A stretch of 64,000 nt of DNA from Collybiopsis luxurians FD-317 M1 (GCA_000827265.1 KN834776.1:234708-298707); one strand, 5' to 3'; positions 44,301 through 56,800 are shown, counted from the first letter of the stretch. Notes: generated by a model from the letters alone, not told the origin. Numbers and translations: made by a program.

Positions 44301-46210
44301 TAGCCAAGAGGAACCTGAACAAGGTTTCAAATGATAGGACAAGAAAAGTGGTAGTTACTTACATGCCATCTGCTTTAGAAAGTAATGATTCTTGGACAGT
44401 TTTCTTCAATATTCTAGACCATCCCTCCATCATTGATACTTGATTTATTATAAAAGAATGTATATCTTTTGCATGATCATCTGTTTTATCCAGATCAAGC
44501 ACATGGAGGTCTGAAAGATTAGAATCTTGAAGGAAGCAAGACATTAAATTTTTCTTAATGTCTTGCTCTGGCCGACTTGTGACAAGCATGTGAAGCCCCT
44601 CCTTTTTGCACCCAATCAACTTCTGTATGATTGAGAACAGGTCTTGATTCCTTGTGGCTTCAGGAATCTCATCAAGGCCATCACAAACCAAATAGACATT
44701 GGGCAAGGCTTGCAACATGCCATTGAGGCATTGGAAAAGCAAATCATTATTGGGATGCTCAGGATAAGTGTGATGGTGGTCCTGATGGAACTGGGTCAAG
44801 TACCTGCTGCAACTTGCAGAACGAGATGACAGTTGGAATACCAAAGTAGCAAGAAATCCGTAGACTGTTTGTTTGGCTGAATCACGAAAGTCAAAATAGA
44901 AGAATGCCAACCCTGGCTCTTGCCTGAGTGCTTCAATAGTTGAAGAGCTGAACAACATTTGAAATCATTCTTGGCATACAGCAGGCTTCTGGTTACTTAC
45001 CAGAGCACGCTTTTCCCACTCCCGGCTAGAGAAATGTTGTAAGAGTTGAGTCACAAACCAAAGAAAAGAAACACACGCTTTCCATGGATCCAGAGAACAC
45101 TGTTCCTTGCATTTTTCCATTGAGAAAACTTAGAGCTTAGTGCAAAAAGCCATCGGCCAGTACCATCCTGCTGAGTCTGATACAGGGTATCATGAGATTG
45201 GGAAATGTCGAGTGGAGATAACCACTTCTCAATTTTGTTGTCCACTTGATATGTATAATGTAAGGTTGAATTGAGCAGCAATGGGAAGACGCTTACACTG
45301 CATTCTGCGTACTTCATTGACAGTTTCTTGTATTTCGGCAATTCTCATTAGCGTCTCCCGGTTGGTTAGCTTATCTAGATTGCTAAGTGCTTCCTGGACC
45401 TCCTTGTTTCCAAATAAAGACTTCCAGAAAAGCTCTAAGTCATTGCATTTGAAATCCATGCGTTGTGGTAACAAAATCAATTGGTACTTACCAGTCCGCT
45501 TGACAAACGTACGCCTTCTTTTCTTGACATTGCTATCTTGGTATGGTGTGAGAAAACCAACAACTCTCAGAACTTGCACAAGCATCTGAATATATATGTC
45601 CTTTAATGCAGGACTAGGCATGAAATCTGATCCAAAGTGCTTCTCAATACGGGTCAGACCATCATGTAGCTTCTCTGACAACTCTTCAAGGGCATCATAT
45701 ACTTCAGTTACGCCCTTGGATGCCTGTATGCAATGTCGGAAGAAGCTACTGAGCAGATCAGAATTAAAATACAAAACATACTTTAAGCAAAACTCCGAAG
45801 GCAACAAAGATGGCTTTTCCTCCAGGCACAGGCTTATGGAGGATATGAGAATTTAGCTTGATCTCCCTAAAAAAAAAAGTACATACTGCAGCAGCAGCAA
45901 CCTCCGCCGCCATATCGTTGAACATCTCAACGATGCGCGCAACTGGCCTGAGGATGGCCCGTATCTTCTCACCCTTTTTTCGGAAAGCTTCGAAATCGTT
46001 TGATTGACCTTCGAGAATACTGACTACAATTTCCACGGAGGGGCGGTCGGGGAATTGGGCCATCTGGGCTTGATCAATTTCATGCCCAGTCTGTTTCTTG
46101 TAGTTCGCAAGTGCTTCTACCCACAGGTCATTAAAGCCATGTGCAATAGGTGGAGTAGCAGGTGAAACAGACAAGCTCTGGCGTTCAGTCATAATGACGG
46201 GTGAAGGCAA
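41386..46210 (-). CDS. Goodbye-NACHT-ankyrin STAND receptor, eight exons, 1483 aa
   Basis: Exons 46210-45887, 45832-45782, 45723-45492, 45434-45297, 45244-45077, 45025-45001, 44947-44363 and 44314-41386 join in frame; introns are 48-58 bp. The N-terminus (about 15-250) is a Goodbye domain: LWVEALANYKKQTG, EIVVSILEGQSNDFEAFRKK, AILRPVARIVEMF, then GGKAIFVAFGVLL and KGVTEVYDALEELSEKL. NACHT follows with Walker A WIHGKPGSGKSVL (about 300-312), Walker B VYLVCDGLDE (about 400) and VTSRPEQD. A winged-helix-like linker (LPTSLNDTYKRILENI) leads to about 23 ankyrin repeats (from ~730 to the C-terminus; core TPLHLAAQNGHLEVAHLLL). In this class Goodbye is a predicted signalling domain, NACHT the NTP-driven oligomerisation switch and ankyrins the sensor. 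A second in-frame ATG lies at 46192. No broken motif was found. Confidence 0.9.
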
Positions 46211-47039
46211 AAGAGTTGTAGAGAAGGTAATTAAATTTTCTGTTTAGTTAAGTTTGGTTTTTTTGCGTTGCAACCCGAATGTCTACTGATGTCTGGCGAA
46301 TGAGAATTGAATTTCCACACTGTTTCCTCGCTCCCTTGTTTGTAGTCTGACACTTGATCCTTCAACGTCGGCGTTGTCTCCAACACAAGGCTGTGTCGAC
46401 AAACGCAGTTTTCAAGTTCGCCCCCCTCACTACTAGTAGCGCTGCGTCCTGTTCACTTTTGTGTCCTCGATAGCCAATCTTGCCTTTCAACATGAGCTTT
46501 TCCTTCTTTCGATTGTGTCATCGGCGGAGATAATAAGTTTCTGTTGATCTTCAGACCTCTCCATCAGACCGTAGTTACCGTGACGAAGGATGACCATCAG
46601 AACGGTTTTGATGCACCCGCTCCGTCCATTTCTCTTAATAATCTATTCATCTTCCGCGTTTCTGCGAGTTACTTCTTGTATTCGTCTGGATGCGATCCTG
46701 CCCAGTGTCCAACAACTTCCCTGTCTTGTGCAAGTGTTTTGGGTTTCCGATGAACGAGCCAAATTGGCAGCGCTAGTCGGCCAACTGCGGAATCTGTTAT
46801 ATCCGTGCTTTGCAAATACAATAATGAGGGCTTGCTTTTAGTATCAAGATCTCGTCGTTGGGACCCTTAAACCGTTGACAATTTACTCCATCAAAAGCTC
46901 TGCTTTGTCTATACTTAACGGTAAGTACCTCTTGGCGACATCTCTGCCGGTGAGTACGATGATTGTACTACAATCCCTGATATCGTGGAATTCTCAATCG
47001 ACATTCAACCTTATCTGCTGTATACATTATCTCGTGTAA
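46211..47039. other. 5' flank of the NACHT-ankyrin gene
   Basis: The presumed promoter lies just above 46210, with no certain element. Plus-strand ORFs near 46544-46841 have no recognisable domain. At 47007-47038, ACCTTATCTGCTGTATACAT is nearly identical to 7923-7955, a short match just before block C here and upstream of the diverged C copy there. Confidence 0.4.
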
Positions 47040-49020
47040 TGGATTTCGCAAGGAGGGTATATAGTTGTCCGACGCCTGTTTACGTGATTGAGAGGAAATG
47101 ACGGAATGTGGAGAGAGCGTGAAGGTCGGTGTTCAGCCTCGCTTGCGGTCGTCAAGCTGTGCGAGCTGCGGAAAAGGAATAACGCCAAGAAAGTCGGGCT
47201 TTGGATGTGATCGACGTTTGGAGATGGTGGTGGTAAGCCTGTGACGTTGAGCTCGATACACGGAAAGGTCTTCGAAGTGAGGGTGCGAGACCTTCATGAC
47301 GTCAAACGAGGACAAGAATGAGATATAATCGCTCTTGAGTTTCAGAAGGAAAAGCTCACCAAAAGAACCCAGCCGCTCAAATGCTTTCCCCAGCCCTACA
47401 ACGCCGTGCATTTTCTGCCCAAGGCTTGCGAAAGAGCTGCAGGGCGCCTGTCCCTGCATGAACAATTTCCCTCCCTGTTCCGAAATCCCAACGATTCTGC
47501 TTGAGGCTCCCCGGATAGCTTATCCTAGGACTGTGCTATACGACTAGCTCCAGTTCCTCCTTTCCCAGATCGTAGTCCAAGTTTGAATGCATCACAGTCG
47601 CAAAATCCCCGGGTTCTCCATAGAGTCGCTTGATGACCGGTTACAATGCATATTCCTCGAGGGAGTCCTTGTGCTCGATTTGCCGTTGAGTCAACGACAG
47701 TGTAGACGTTGGCTAAGAGGTTGATGGGGAACCTGGGACGAAATTATGAGAGTCGGTCATAGTGTGGTGGGGGAGTAGAAAGAAGATAGAATCTGCGATG
47801 TATTCAGCGAACTGGTGTTCCATAGCAACTTCGAGCACGTGTATATTACTGGCTTCTCCAGCTTTACAGCTCGTTGGTAGACACCGGGGGGCAAAGGTTG
47901 GGAGAATTGAGACATGCGAACCAACCAATGCGGCTGGCGTAAAATCCAAAGGGCCTGTAGCGCGTTAGCTAAATTAGCAGCAGCGTATATCCAAACCAGC
48001 TCGACTAACGTTTTGTGCCTCTCCGAAATATTCAGTAACCCAGTGTCGGAAATACAAGCAAAACACGTTTGCAATAGCTTGTCGTAAATGAAAACCAAGC
48101 TTATTCTTCCATAGTGGACATACGTCTGTGTCGTAAAGACTGAAGTATCACTGAAAAGGAGAAGGAGGACAAACGTTAGCCTTGCTGATGATGCGGATAA
48201 AAAAGCACACACATTATCAAGTCCGGACAAAATGACCTTTTCAACGGTTTCTTTCCACTCTGCAGCTACATGGACTTGAGGATTTGGTCTAGGCAGACGT
48301 TGGATAGAGTACTACGCGCTATTTCGTCATACTGGTCAACTAACCTAGAAACGAGAGAAAGCGTCATGATGAATCAAAAATCAGTGAATATTTTCGACTC
48401 ACATTCTGGAGACTCACATACTGGCTCTGGCAGCAATAGAGGCAATCTAGCTAACCCATTCCTCTATGCACCGAGCGTTGTGAGCCTCTGGGGTGCTCTG
48501 AAAGGGCTCGCATCCAAGTCGGTCAATGAAGTATGTGGAACTTGTCAGTGTGCAAAAAGCGCTGGGAGGGCGGCGGGCGGGCGGGCGGCAAAGGCAGAAA
48601 ATCAAAAACCGTTTAGCCGGAACTGCGGCCGGACCGTTTTATTGACTCGAACGCCAATCGCTGGGGACTCTAAACTGGTACTATGCGCTGTCAGATGCAG
48701 TGACTTTCAACAGAGATAGTGCTCAAGCCCAGAAAAAGTTTTGTATGCTGGTCGTTATCTCAAGGGAATTACTTATCTGCAGCTGTCCATCCGTGAAAGC
48801 TGTCCCTTCCTCCCGAAACAGGCAAACTCCTCTCTCAGAATATATCTACTAACCAATCCCAACACTTTCAACATGCCCGATTGAATCAGTCCAATTATCG
48901 CATAAATACACCAACACTTAAATGTCCACCATGTTCTGTCCCCATTGTCCAACCTTGCCGCCGCCGCTACGGAAATACAACCGAACGAAATCAGGTCAAC
49001 TGGCATACCTGCTGGCCTCG
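47040..49020. repeat. Repeat block C, copy 2
   Basis: Collinear over its whole length with 12760-14740, including the same junction into block D. Shared landmarks include TTTCGCAAGGAGGGTATATAG, AAAAGCTCACCAAAAGAACC, TGTGCTATACGACTAGCTCC and GGCAAACTCCTCTCTCAGAATATATC. Minus-strand peptides HFEDLSVYRAQRHRLTTTIS and MEHQFAEYIADSIFFLL correspond to those in copy 1. Confidence 0.7.
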
Positions 49021-50276
49021 ACGTTCACCAGAGGTCGGCATTGATTATCCTTTAAATGTGATCAATTAGGCACCAAGCATTTCTCTCCTTGCACAATTAC
49101 AGAATTGATATTCATGTCCAGAGCTCGATCTTTCGAACTTACATTGCGAGCAAGTTGACAGAAACTGGGTACAGCATATAATCTTCAAGAAAAACAGGGC
49201 AATATTGGTCGCGGTACTCATAGCTCTTTGAAGAGAAAAGATATCAAAGGAAACATAGCGCCTCTCAGCCTCTCTTAGCACCCACATGGCAGTGTTGTCA
49301 AGTCCTATGATACCTGCGTCCTCACCAGCCATGCAGAAGCAAAACGGCGGTCCAGACATTTTTCCCGACTTGCTCTTGCCTGCTGTTTTATCACAGACAA
49401 CACGGCGATTGTCATGCTCATTGAGCGGACTCCGAACGACCGAGGCAGAGTTGAAAATATTCGGGATCCAAATCTAATGACTCTTCTGCATGAATTTCAT
49501 TCATGTACCTGGAGACAACGCCACGCAAGCCACTCAAAGAGACACAGGAACTATCTCAAGAATCACCGTGGCATATCGTGCTTCATATCTTTTTCGAGAC
49601 TGTTATCGCTTACATGTACATCCCCTCAATTTGTTTGGCTAGAACTGCTTAGGTAGCTCTCGATGTTCAACCAGAGTTGGAATTTTTCATCATTTAGTGG
49701 AAACAAAGAGAGGAACTAGGAAAGGAAAAGAAGTTGGGTATACTAACAGGCTGTCAACAATAGTCAAAGTTGAGATGGAAGAGCGTTGGAATATATATAT
49801 TAATGTAAAAATCTAAGCCGACATTGAAAGGATTGGGGGCATGACAATCGAGAACCTTTGTTCCTTCAATTTTTTCACCTTGGTATGCCCTGGAAGGATA
49901 TGGAGGGATACAAGTATAGCTAAGGTTAACCTGCAGTAACTGCAGTATGTTCGGCAGGATAGTGATACATAGGGTCAATTCCAAAAAGTTGAGATCATTT
50001 CAGATGGAGCATTTTAAGTCATTGTGAATCTTTTGTTAGAGGTATAAGTTAGCAGTAGTGATGTGTCGACTAGCAAAAGGCAAATGTCAAAAAAAACATA
50101 CTAAAAATAGTTTATGAGTTCTATCAGGTGAAATTAACCAGGTGTTATTGGTCTCTGAATCATATACAGCATGCTACGCTGGAATGAGATAGAAAATTCA
50201 GTTTGTGCCTTGAATGAATTTTTTTGGCATAATAAATAGTCTGCATAGCATTGACAATATTGTATTCCCTAACTGC
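49020..50276. repeat. Repeat block D, copy 2, with a longer conserved reading frame
   Basis: Matches 14741-16009. On the minus strand, 49440-49150 reads without stops through LNEHDNRRVVCDKTAGKSK, FCFCMAGEDAGIIGLDNTAM and WVLREAERRYVSFDIFSLQR to STCSQ before a GTAAGT donor-like site. The frame is better preserved than in copy 1, so this may be part of a real but unrecognised gene. The final ~430 bp are the 3' flank of the TPR gene stump. Confidence 0.6.
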
Positions 50277-51100
50277 TTATTTTCTCAACAGAAGCACCTC
50301 TTGCTCAACTCTTGCAGCTTCCTCCAGCTTACCATGGGAGCAATAGATAAAAGCAAGGTTAGACATGGAAGTCAAAGTATCAGGATGGTGTTCCCCAATG
50401 ACTTGTTTGCTTAGCAGGAGTACCTCCTCTCCAAGCTTTTCAGCTTTCTCCAGCTTACCAAGTTTGCTGTAGGTCGAAGCAAGGTTAGACATGGAAGTCA
50501 AAGTATCAGGGTGGAATTCCCCGATTACTTGCTTGCTTAGCAGAACCACCTCCTTCTCAAGCTTTTCAGCTTCCTCCAGCTTATTACACTTGATGTAGGT
50601 CAAAGCAAGGTTGGACATGGAAGTCAAATTATCAGGATGCTGTTCCCCAATCACTTGTTTACTTAGCAGAAGCACCTCCTCTCCAAGCTTTTCAGCTTTC
50701 TCCAGCTTACCAAGTTTACTGTAGGTCAAAGCAAGGTTGGACATGGAAGACAAAGTATTAGGATGGTGTTCCCCAATGACTTGTTTCCTTAGCAGAAGAA
50801 CCTCCTCTCCAAGCTTTTCAGCTTTCTCCAACTTACCAAGCTTGTGGTAGGTCAAAGCAAGGTTACACATGGAAGTCAAAGTATGAGGATGGTGTTCCCC
50901 AATCAGTTGTTTGCTTAGCAGGGGCACCTCCTCCCCAAGCTTTTCAGCCTCCTCCAGCTTACCACACTTGCTGTAGGTCAAAGCAAGGTTGGACATGGAA
51001 GACAAAGTATTAGGATGGTGTTCCCCAATGACTTGGTTCCTTAGCAGAACCACCTCCTCTCCAAGCTTTTCAGCTTTCTCCAGCTTACCAAGGTCGCTTC
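50277..51100 (-). pseudogene. TPR-only stump of a third NLR
   Basis: Six full 42-residue TPRs plus one partial one read without a break from the GKLEKAEKLG at about 51085 to a stop at 50277. They are of the same type as in NLR1 and NLR2 (GEHHPNTLSSMSNLALTYSK). Upstream, the repeat is cut in mid-unit and an in-frame TGA precedes it directly (about 51100), so no NB-ARC, P-loop or N-terminal motif remains. The end (LEEAARVEQEVLLLRK) resembles that of NLR2, and its 3' flank is block D. It lies just downstream of NLR2 in the same orientation, as expected for an unequal crossover or deletion product. It could still donate TPR sequence by gene conversion. Confidence 0.75.
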
Positions 51101-51953
51101 ATTGTCCTACTTGTGCTCAATGAAGTCTCAAAATATAGTTATATAAAAGCAATGTGTGTATTTTGAACTTTTCAGAACATGTTGAGCCATAGCGAGAAAT
51201 TTTCTTCAGTTGAAAACTCACAACTTGCCCAACTAATACTATTACTGCATTCAAGGAGTAAATTGAGGATGAGACTCCATAGAGCAGATGACAATCAATC
51301 ATGCACAAAAACAAAGCAGGTCAACTGAGATTGAAGAGTATGGCCAATGTGTGGGCAACTTGCACCACAATTAAAGTGCAGCAGAATTTCGGAATCTTCT
51401 CTGGAAAATGACATTTGCAGAGCGGAGAGGAAAACAGGCATGGGGGGATGATGGATCATGTTGGTAGAAAGTAACAGAATGTAACAAATGTCACAAAAAG
51501 TCACAGGCCATATATGGGGAAAAAATTGATATAAAGGTGACATGGGAAAAAGGTCAAGTCCCCTGCAAGACGACTAGTTCATTTCATTCCGGACTTGAAA
51601 AACCGGAGTATATTTGGCAGGATATCCATAAAACCAATTTGAAAATATTGACATAATTTTAGATAGAGAATCATCAGTCACTGTTAATCCTTTGTGAGGA
51701 GATTAAGTTAGCAGTAGTGATGTGTCAGTGGAGGCAAGATGAATGCCAGAAAACATACTAAAAATAGTTTATGAATTTTTTGAGGTGGAATTAACCAGGT
51801 GTTATGGGCTTCATCATAAATTACAAGCACATTTCATCATCAAATGTATACAGTACGTTGGGCTGGAATGAGATAGACTTGAATTAATGTTTCTGGCTTG
51901 AAAACATAATGAATAGTCTGCATAGTATTGACAATATTGTATTCTCCAGTTGC
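51101..51953. other. Spacer between TPR stump and NLR2; second half is block D
   Basis: 51101-51597 resembles nothing else in the window and shows no convincing gene. 51598-51953 is a partial block D (GGAGTATATTTGGCAGGATA, TCCATAAAACCAATT), matching 15640-16009 and 49940-50276. So all three TPR 3' ends carry the same 3' flank. Confidence 0.55.
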
Positions 51954-54721
51954 TTATTTACTCAACAGGAGCACCTCTTCCTCAAGCCTTTTGGCTTCCT
52001 CCAGCTTACCACGGAAACGGTAGGTAAAAGCAAGGTTAGACATGGAAGTCAAAGTATCAGGATGGTATTCCCCAATCACTTGTTTGCGTAGCAAAAGCAC
52101 CTCCTCTCCAAGCTTTTCAGCATCTTCCAGCTTACCATTATTATAGTAGGTCAGAACAAGGTTAGACATGAAGGTCAAGGTATTAGGATGGTATTCTCCA
52201 TTCACTTCTTTGCTTAGCAGAAGCACCTCCTCTCCAAGTTTTTCAGCATCCACTAGTTTACCATAGTTGAGGTATGTTGAGGCAAGGTTAGACATGGAAG
52301 TCAGAGTGTCGGGATGGTGCTTCCCTATGATTTGCTTTCTTAGCAGAAGCACCACCTCTCCAAGCTTTTCAGCATCCTCCAGCTTACCATGCTTGTGGTA
52401 TGTTGAAGCAAGGTTAGATATGGAAATCAAGGTATCAGGATGGTGTTTCCCAATCAGTTGTTTGCTTAACAGAAACACCTCCTCTCCAAGCTTTTCAGCT
52501 TCCTCCAGCTTACCACTATCATAGTAGGTCATAGCAAGGTTAGACATGCAAGTCAAAGTATCAGGATGGTGTTCCCCAATCACTTGTTTGCATAGCAGAA
52601 GCACCTCCTCCCCAAGCTTTTGAGCTTTCTCCAGCTTACCACGATAGAGGTAGGTCAAAGCAAGATTAGCCATGGAAGCTAAAGTACTATGATGGTGCTC
52701 CCCAATCAACTGTCTACATAGCAGAAGCACCTCCTCTTCAAGCACCTCAGCCTGGGCCCAGTACCCACAGGTTCCAAAAATCATTGCCATGCATCTCCGT
52801 GTATAAATTGTAGGGAGTTGTTTCCATTGGATATACTCCACATGCATCAATAATTGTCTTCGAAATGAATAATCGCCTTCACTATTTCCTAAGGGGGTGG
52901 CACGGCCTAGTAGCATTGCTACCCCCATGTTCAACTGTGTATGTTGTGTATGCTGCAATATTGTCTCATGTGCACACTCATGAATTATTGAGTGAATCTT
53001 CAAGCATTGCTCCCTGGAATTATAAGCAACTAGGGAAAATTGACACAATTCATTAATGCTATGATTCAGCAAGCCTTCCTCTGGGAACAAGGACAGAAAT
53101 CTCTCCATCTCTGTCTTCGCTGGGATGTTTACTTCATTTTCCTTAAAATCACTACCATTGAAAGAGATTGCATGCTTGAATATATCTACTGGAATGGCAG
53201 TGGGATGCAGGAAACTGCAAACTTGTATTAAATACCTTGCACATTCACTGAGCCTTTCAAAGCTCAGCATGAATGTGCTGAACACAGTCTCTGAGTAATT
53301 ATCCAGCGATCGCATTCTATAATTAAGAACGTTCTTTTTTTGCTTCTCAAAGTGGGATAGATAGTCACTCAGCCCACATGTTGGGCTTGCTTGAACATAT
53401 GCCCCCGCTGTTGAAACAGCAAGAGCATGGCATCCAAGAGCAGTAACAATTACATCTGCCAAGTCATAGTCATCTTTGGAAGGGTCTACATGTGCATGCT
53501 TGCAAAGAAGTTTCACTGCACTATCCCTATCAAGGTCCCCGAGGTCAATGTGATTTTCAGGTAAACCCAGTTGAGCCATTTCTCTGAAACGACTTGTGAC
53601 AATTATATTTCCATGGTTGCAGTTAGGAATGTAATTTTTCAGAACCACTTCCCTATCATCAGCATTGTCAAAAATGCAAAGCCAATTCTCCTGAGTGCTT
53701 GCAAGAAAACATTTAACATTTTCAACACCTTCACCCACACCTATGGTGTTTGCAAGCTTTTTATAGTCTTCCACAAGTGTAGCATCAGAGCTAGCATCAA
53801 AGAACCAGATGTTTGAAAACCTGTCCAAGCTGATAGTGAATTTGCTAGCCTTTTTTGTTTTACATGTGGTAGCCCTACCTTGCAAAATTATCAGCAACAA
53901 ACCTAAGAACCACTTGTGTTTTCCCAGTTCCACCAGCTGCCACAATTGTGACAACATGCTGTTTTGACTGCAACCTAGATTTGACAGCCTTTGCCAGCTC
54001 CTTTATTTCATTCCAATGTGCTGAATTGGGAATCTCAAAACCCTCTTCTGAAACTTTTTTGGCCATGTCTTGATTAGAGCTTGTGATGACAACTGGAGCA
54101 CAGGCCCATCCTGGAAGATGATCTTGCAATGCCAGAGATAGATCTGCATCTTCAAAAACCAAGACAGTGTTTTCTGAAATATCCTGAGGGCCTTTTACTT
54201 TTTCTTTCAAACCTTTCTGAAGAGCCTTAACTGAACTTGCATCCAGATTGATGGCAGTACACCTAATCCCATTAGCACTTAACTATGAATTCAAAATATA
54301 ACATTTACCATTTCATATTGTTCCTGATGAAATCCTCAATCTCGTCTTTCCTTGGGCTGTAAAGTGTAATGACTGGAGGTGAAAATACTTTTGTAATCCA
54401 GGAAATTATGTCCGCTCTTCCAACAAAGTATTGGCTGGGGGTGGGACAGATGAGAACCTTGGATGCCCTCTCGATTATTTCTCTACCAGTGTTTAGAATA
54501 TTTGTGATATTTTGATTCCCTTGGATGTGGTAGAATTCTCCGCCACTGACATGGAAATGTTGTGCACCGGAAAAGAATGCCCCAGAAAATGAGGAAGTTG
54601 TAGGGACCGTTGATTGCTCTGCATGCTGTGGGGTGACTGCAATACCTGGATCTTGATCCTTGTTTTTCTTTTCTCCAGATTGCCGAAATTTGCGCCTGCT
54701 AGATTTCTTCTTCCGTGCCAT
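51954..54721 (-). CDS. NLR2: paralog of NLR1, tandem NB-ARC modules and about 6 TPRs
   Basis: Exons 54721-54309, 54262-53879 and 53829-51954 (introns 46 and 49 bp) give 890 aa, with splice positions identical to NLR1. Order of domains: basic tail MARKKKSSRRK; the motif SGAQHFHVSGGEFYHIQGNQ; a P-loop-less NB-ARC-like module (CPTPSQYFVGRADI, SPRKDEI in place of Walker A, then AINLDASS and VLVFEDAD); an intact NB-ARC (GGTGKT, LCIFDNADDRE, IIVTSR); the linker with LMQVCSF/LIQVCSFLHPT; and about six TPRs against about ten in NLR1. The protein ends EEEVLLLSK and stop. An ATG 45 bp upstream (54766) is in frame here but not in NLR1, so 54721 is preferred. Probably a cytosolic STAND switch; ligand and effector are unknown. 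Confidence 0.88.
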
Positions 54722-56800
54722 GATGGGGAAGATGGGGGTCGGAATGAAAGATGTTCGTTTATTCATGAACTTGGCTGTGTCATGTCTAACATGTGTTCTA
54801 CACGTGTTTCCTCAGGACATTGCAGCTGCCGGCTGGTCCGGGAGTGAATTCAAGTATCCAAGTGATCGCACAGCCTTGGATAAGCTCGCCATGAGACCAA
54901 AAAAAGAACACCGTGCATATGTCATTTCCTGACTGATCCTTACGCGCGATTGAAGTTGGTCTGTGCTATTATGTACACCCTTTTCTAAATATTTTGCACT
55001 CACACCAATCGAGTGACCAGTACAAGCCAGAGCCGGTCCAATCTCTGACCCACTCTTACCGTTTCTTGTGGATGACTTTTCCCTGAGTCTAAAGCATCGC
55101 CTCTCATTAATCTACAGCAACCCTGGGATCAAATCCACCCACAGCCGCCGCTCCACCGATCTGGGGCCTTTCGAGCGAAATCGCAGGCAAGCCCTACTTC
55201 AAGTTACAGCTTCGGTCAAATAAGATATCCACATCGTCTCATGTACTCATGGTCGCATTCCTTGTACCAGATTTTCTCAGGGTCCTAACCCGGGTATAGA
55301 TATACGTATGATGGTGTAGTGTCCAGAATGGTAACAGGGGAAGTCGAGGAAACAGGGAACAGCTTGAACAGCTTTCCCGATGTCAAACTTTCTATGAGCA
55401 GGAAATGAAGACCCGAAATAGCGGGATAGATACCTTTTCGCTTTAGTTCAACGCTTGCTTGCTTGCTCTTCCGTCACCCAACAGTGTCCTTACTTTCACG
55501 TGGAATACCATCATCATTGGAAGGTCGAGACGCGGTCGTTCGTTAGCAGCCTGTCGCGGAGTTCGAAAAGTGACATGACAGCGAGAAACAGTTGCATGCA
55601 CTCTATATACATGCGCCGACACGGAGTACATGCTACGTGATTCCAGTATCCACTTCCATTCATGAAAAATCTATCCGTATACTGCACCTCAACCACGTAC
55701 AGCTTCGGTCACAAGTGATGAATAGCTCTCCTTCGCTGTTCCCTCCTCCCTCCCTTCCTGACATGTTCGAATACCTGAAAGGAAAACAATTGTCAGCAAA
55801 AACACAGAACCCTTCCGTACATGACCACGTAGACAAAAAAAAGGCACCAAAGCGCCCAAAGCAAAGCGGAGAGAAAGTTCAGAATATGAGACGTATCAAT
55901 CAAAGCCCAAAAGCTCAGAAACAGCTTCTAGTTGATTATTTCTTATATTGGTCTCATCAACGAGAAGGTGGGGGTAGGAGAAGGGGGAGATTGTGGAGGA
56001 GACGCGCGAAGAGGGAGGGAGTGCTCACCAGACACCAAAGGTGAGGGCCACAATGTGGTTCCAAGGCGCAGGTGGGATCGGAGGGTATGCCTTGGAGCGC
56101 TCAGGTCCAACGCAGACCCAGCATCGGACTGAAAGAAAAGAGAGATGGAATGCGGGCAAGACGTTGACGGAAGAAGAAGCGAAGATAAAAGGAAGGTATC
56201 AAAGATCAGATGAGGTTGCCCGAAAGATTGAGCTGTGGCGGGCAGTTTCGGCAGCGTATAGTACGAAGACCGTCATGATAAAAGCATCATGCGAATGAAA
56301 CGAGGAAGCAAGGAGAGGTGATGGAGAGTAATACAGACTCGATATACTCACTACTATTTTCTTTACCACTGGTGCCCATTACCGCGATTCCAAGACATGA
56401 GTTCGCCCTCACGAGGGCTCGCGCTTGGTCTACGACATTGATCAATGGACAGCTAGAGAAAGAAAGCGAGATTAGAACGAGGTTGGTAAAACAAAGAAAA
56501 GAGGCAAAATTGAAAGGTTCAGTGTTTTATAAAAACAGCCTTGGAATTGTCGTCAAATAGCAAGCCCGCATAAGAGCTTGCATCAGGCGGTAACTCCATG
56601 TATATCATCAGGAAAAAGATAAGGAACAAAAGGGTAGAGATGAAAAGGTCGGTAGACAAAATGCTCACCGTTCACAGTACGGCCCGAGTGAATATGTGGT
56701 TTCAGCGCAAGGCTGGGCAGGTTGGTGTCAGACAAGATGTTAAAGACATTGGTGGTTACTCAGGCATCTGAAATGGAGGGTGAGTGAGCGAATGGGCGAC
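54722..56800. repeat. Repeat blocks A and B, copy 4 (5' flank of NLR2)
   Basis: Block A (54730-55700) starts directly at the NLR2 start codon and is the longest intact copy. Block B (55700-56800) follows, with GTTCGAATACCTGAAAGGAA, GATTGAGCTGTGGCGGGCAG and TATACTCACTA landmarks. This copy shows the order NLR - A - B - C (plus coordinates) that the other loci retain only in part. Minus-strand peptide SDAGSALDLSAPRHTLRS is the counterpart of the B peptides in copies 2 and 3. Confidence 0.65.

Noticed and set aside
46544..46841. Plus-strand ORFs upstream of the NACHT-ankyrin gene as a divergent gene
   Set aside because: The two overlapping frames show no domain, and no upstream or downstream exon could be joined.
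54722..54766. Upstream in-frame ATG of NLR2 (54766) as the true start
   Set aside because: NLR1 has an extra base in the same place that breaks the frame, while similarity in frame begins at MA(Q/R)KKKSSRRK.
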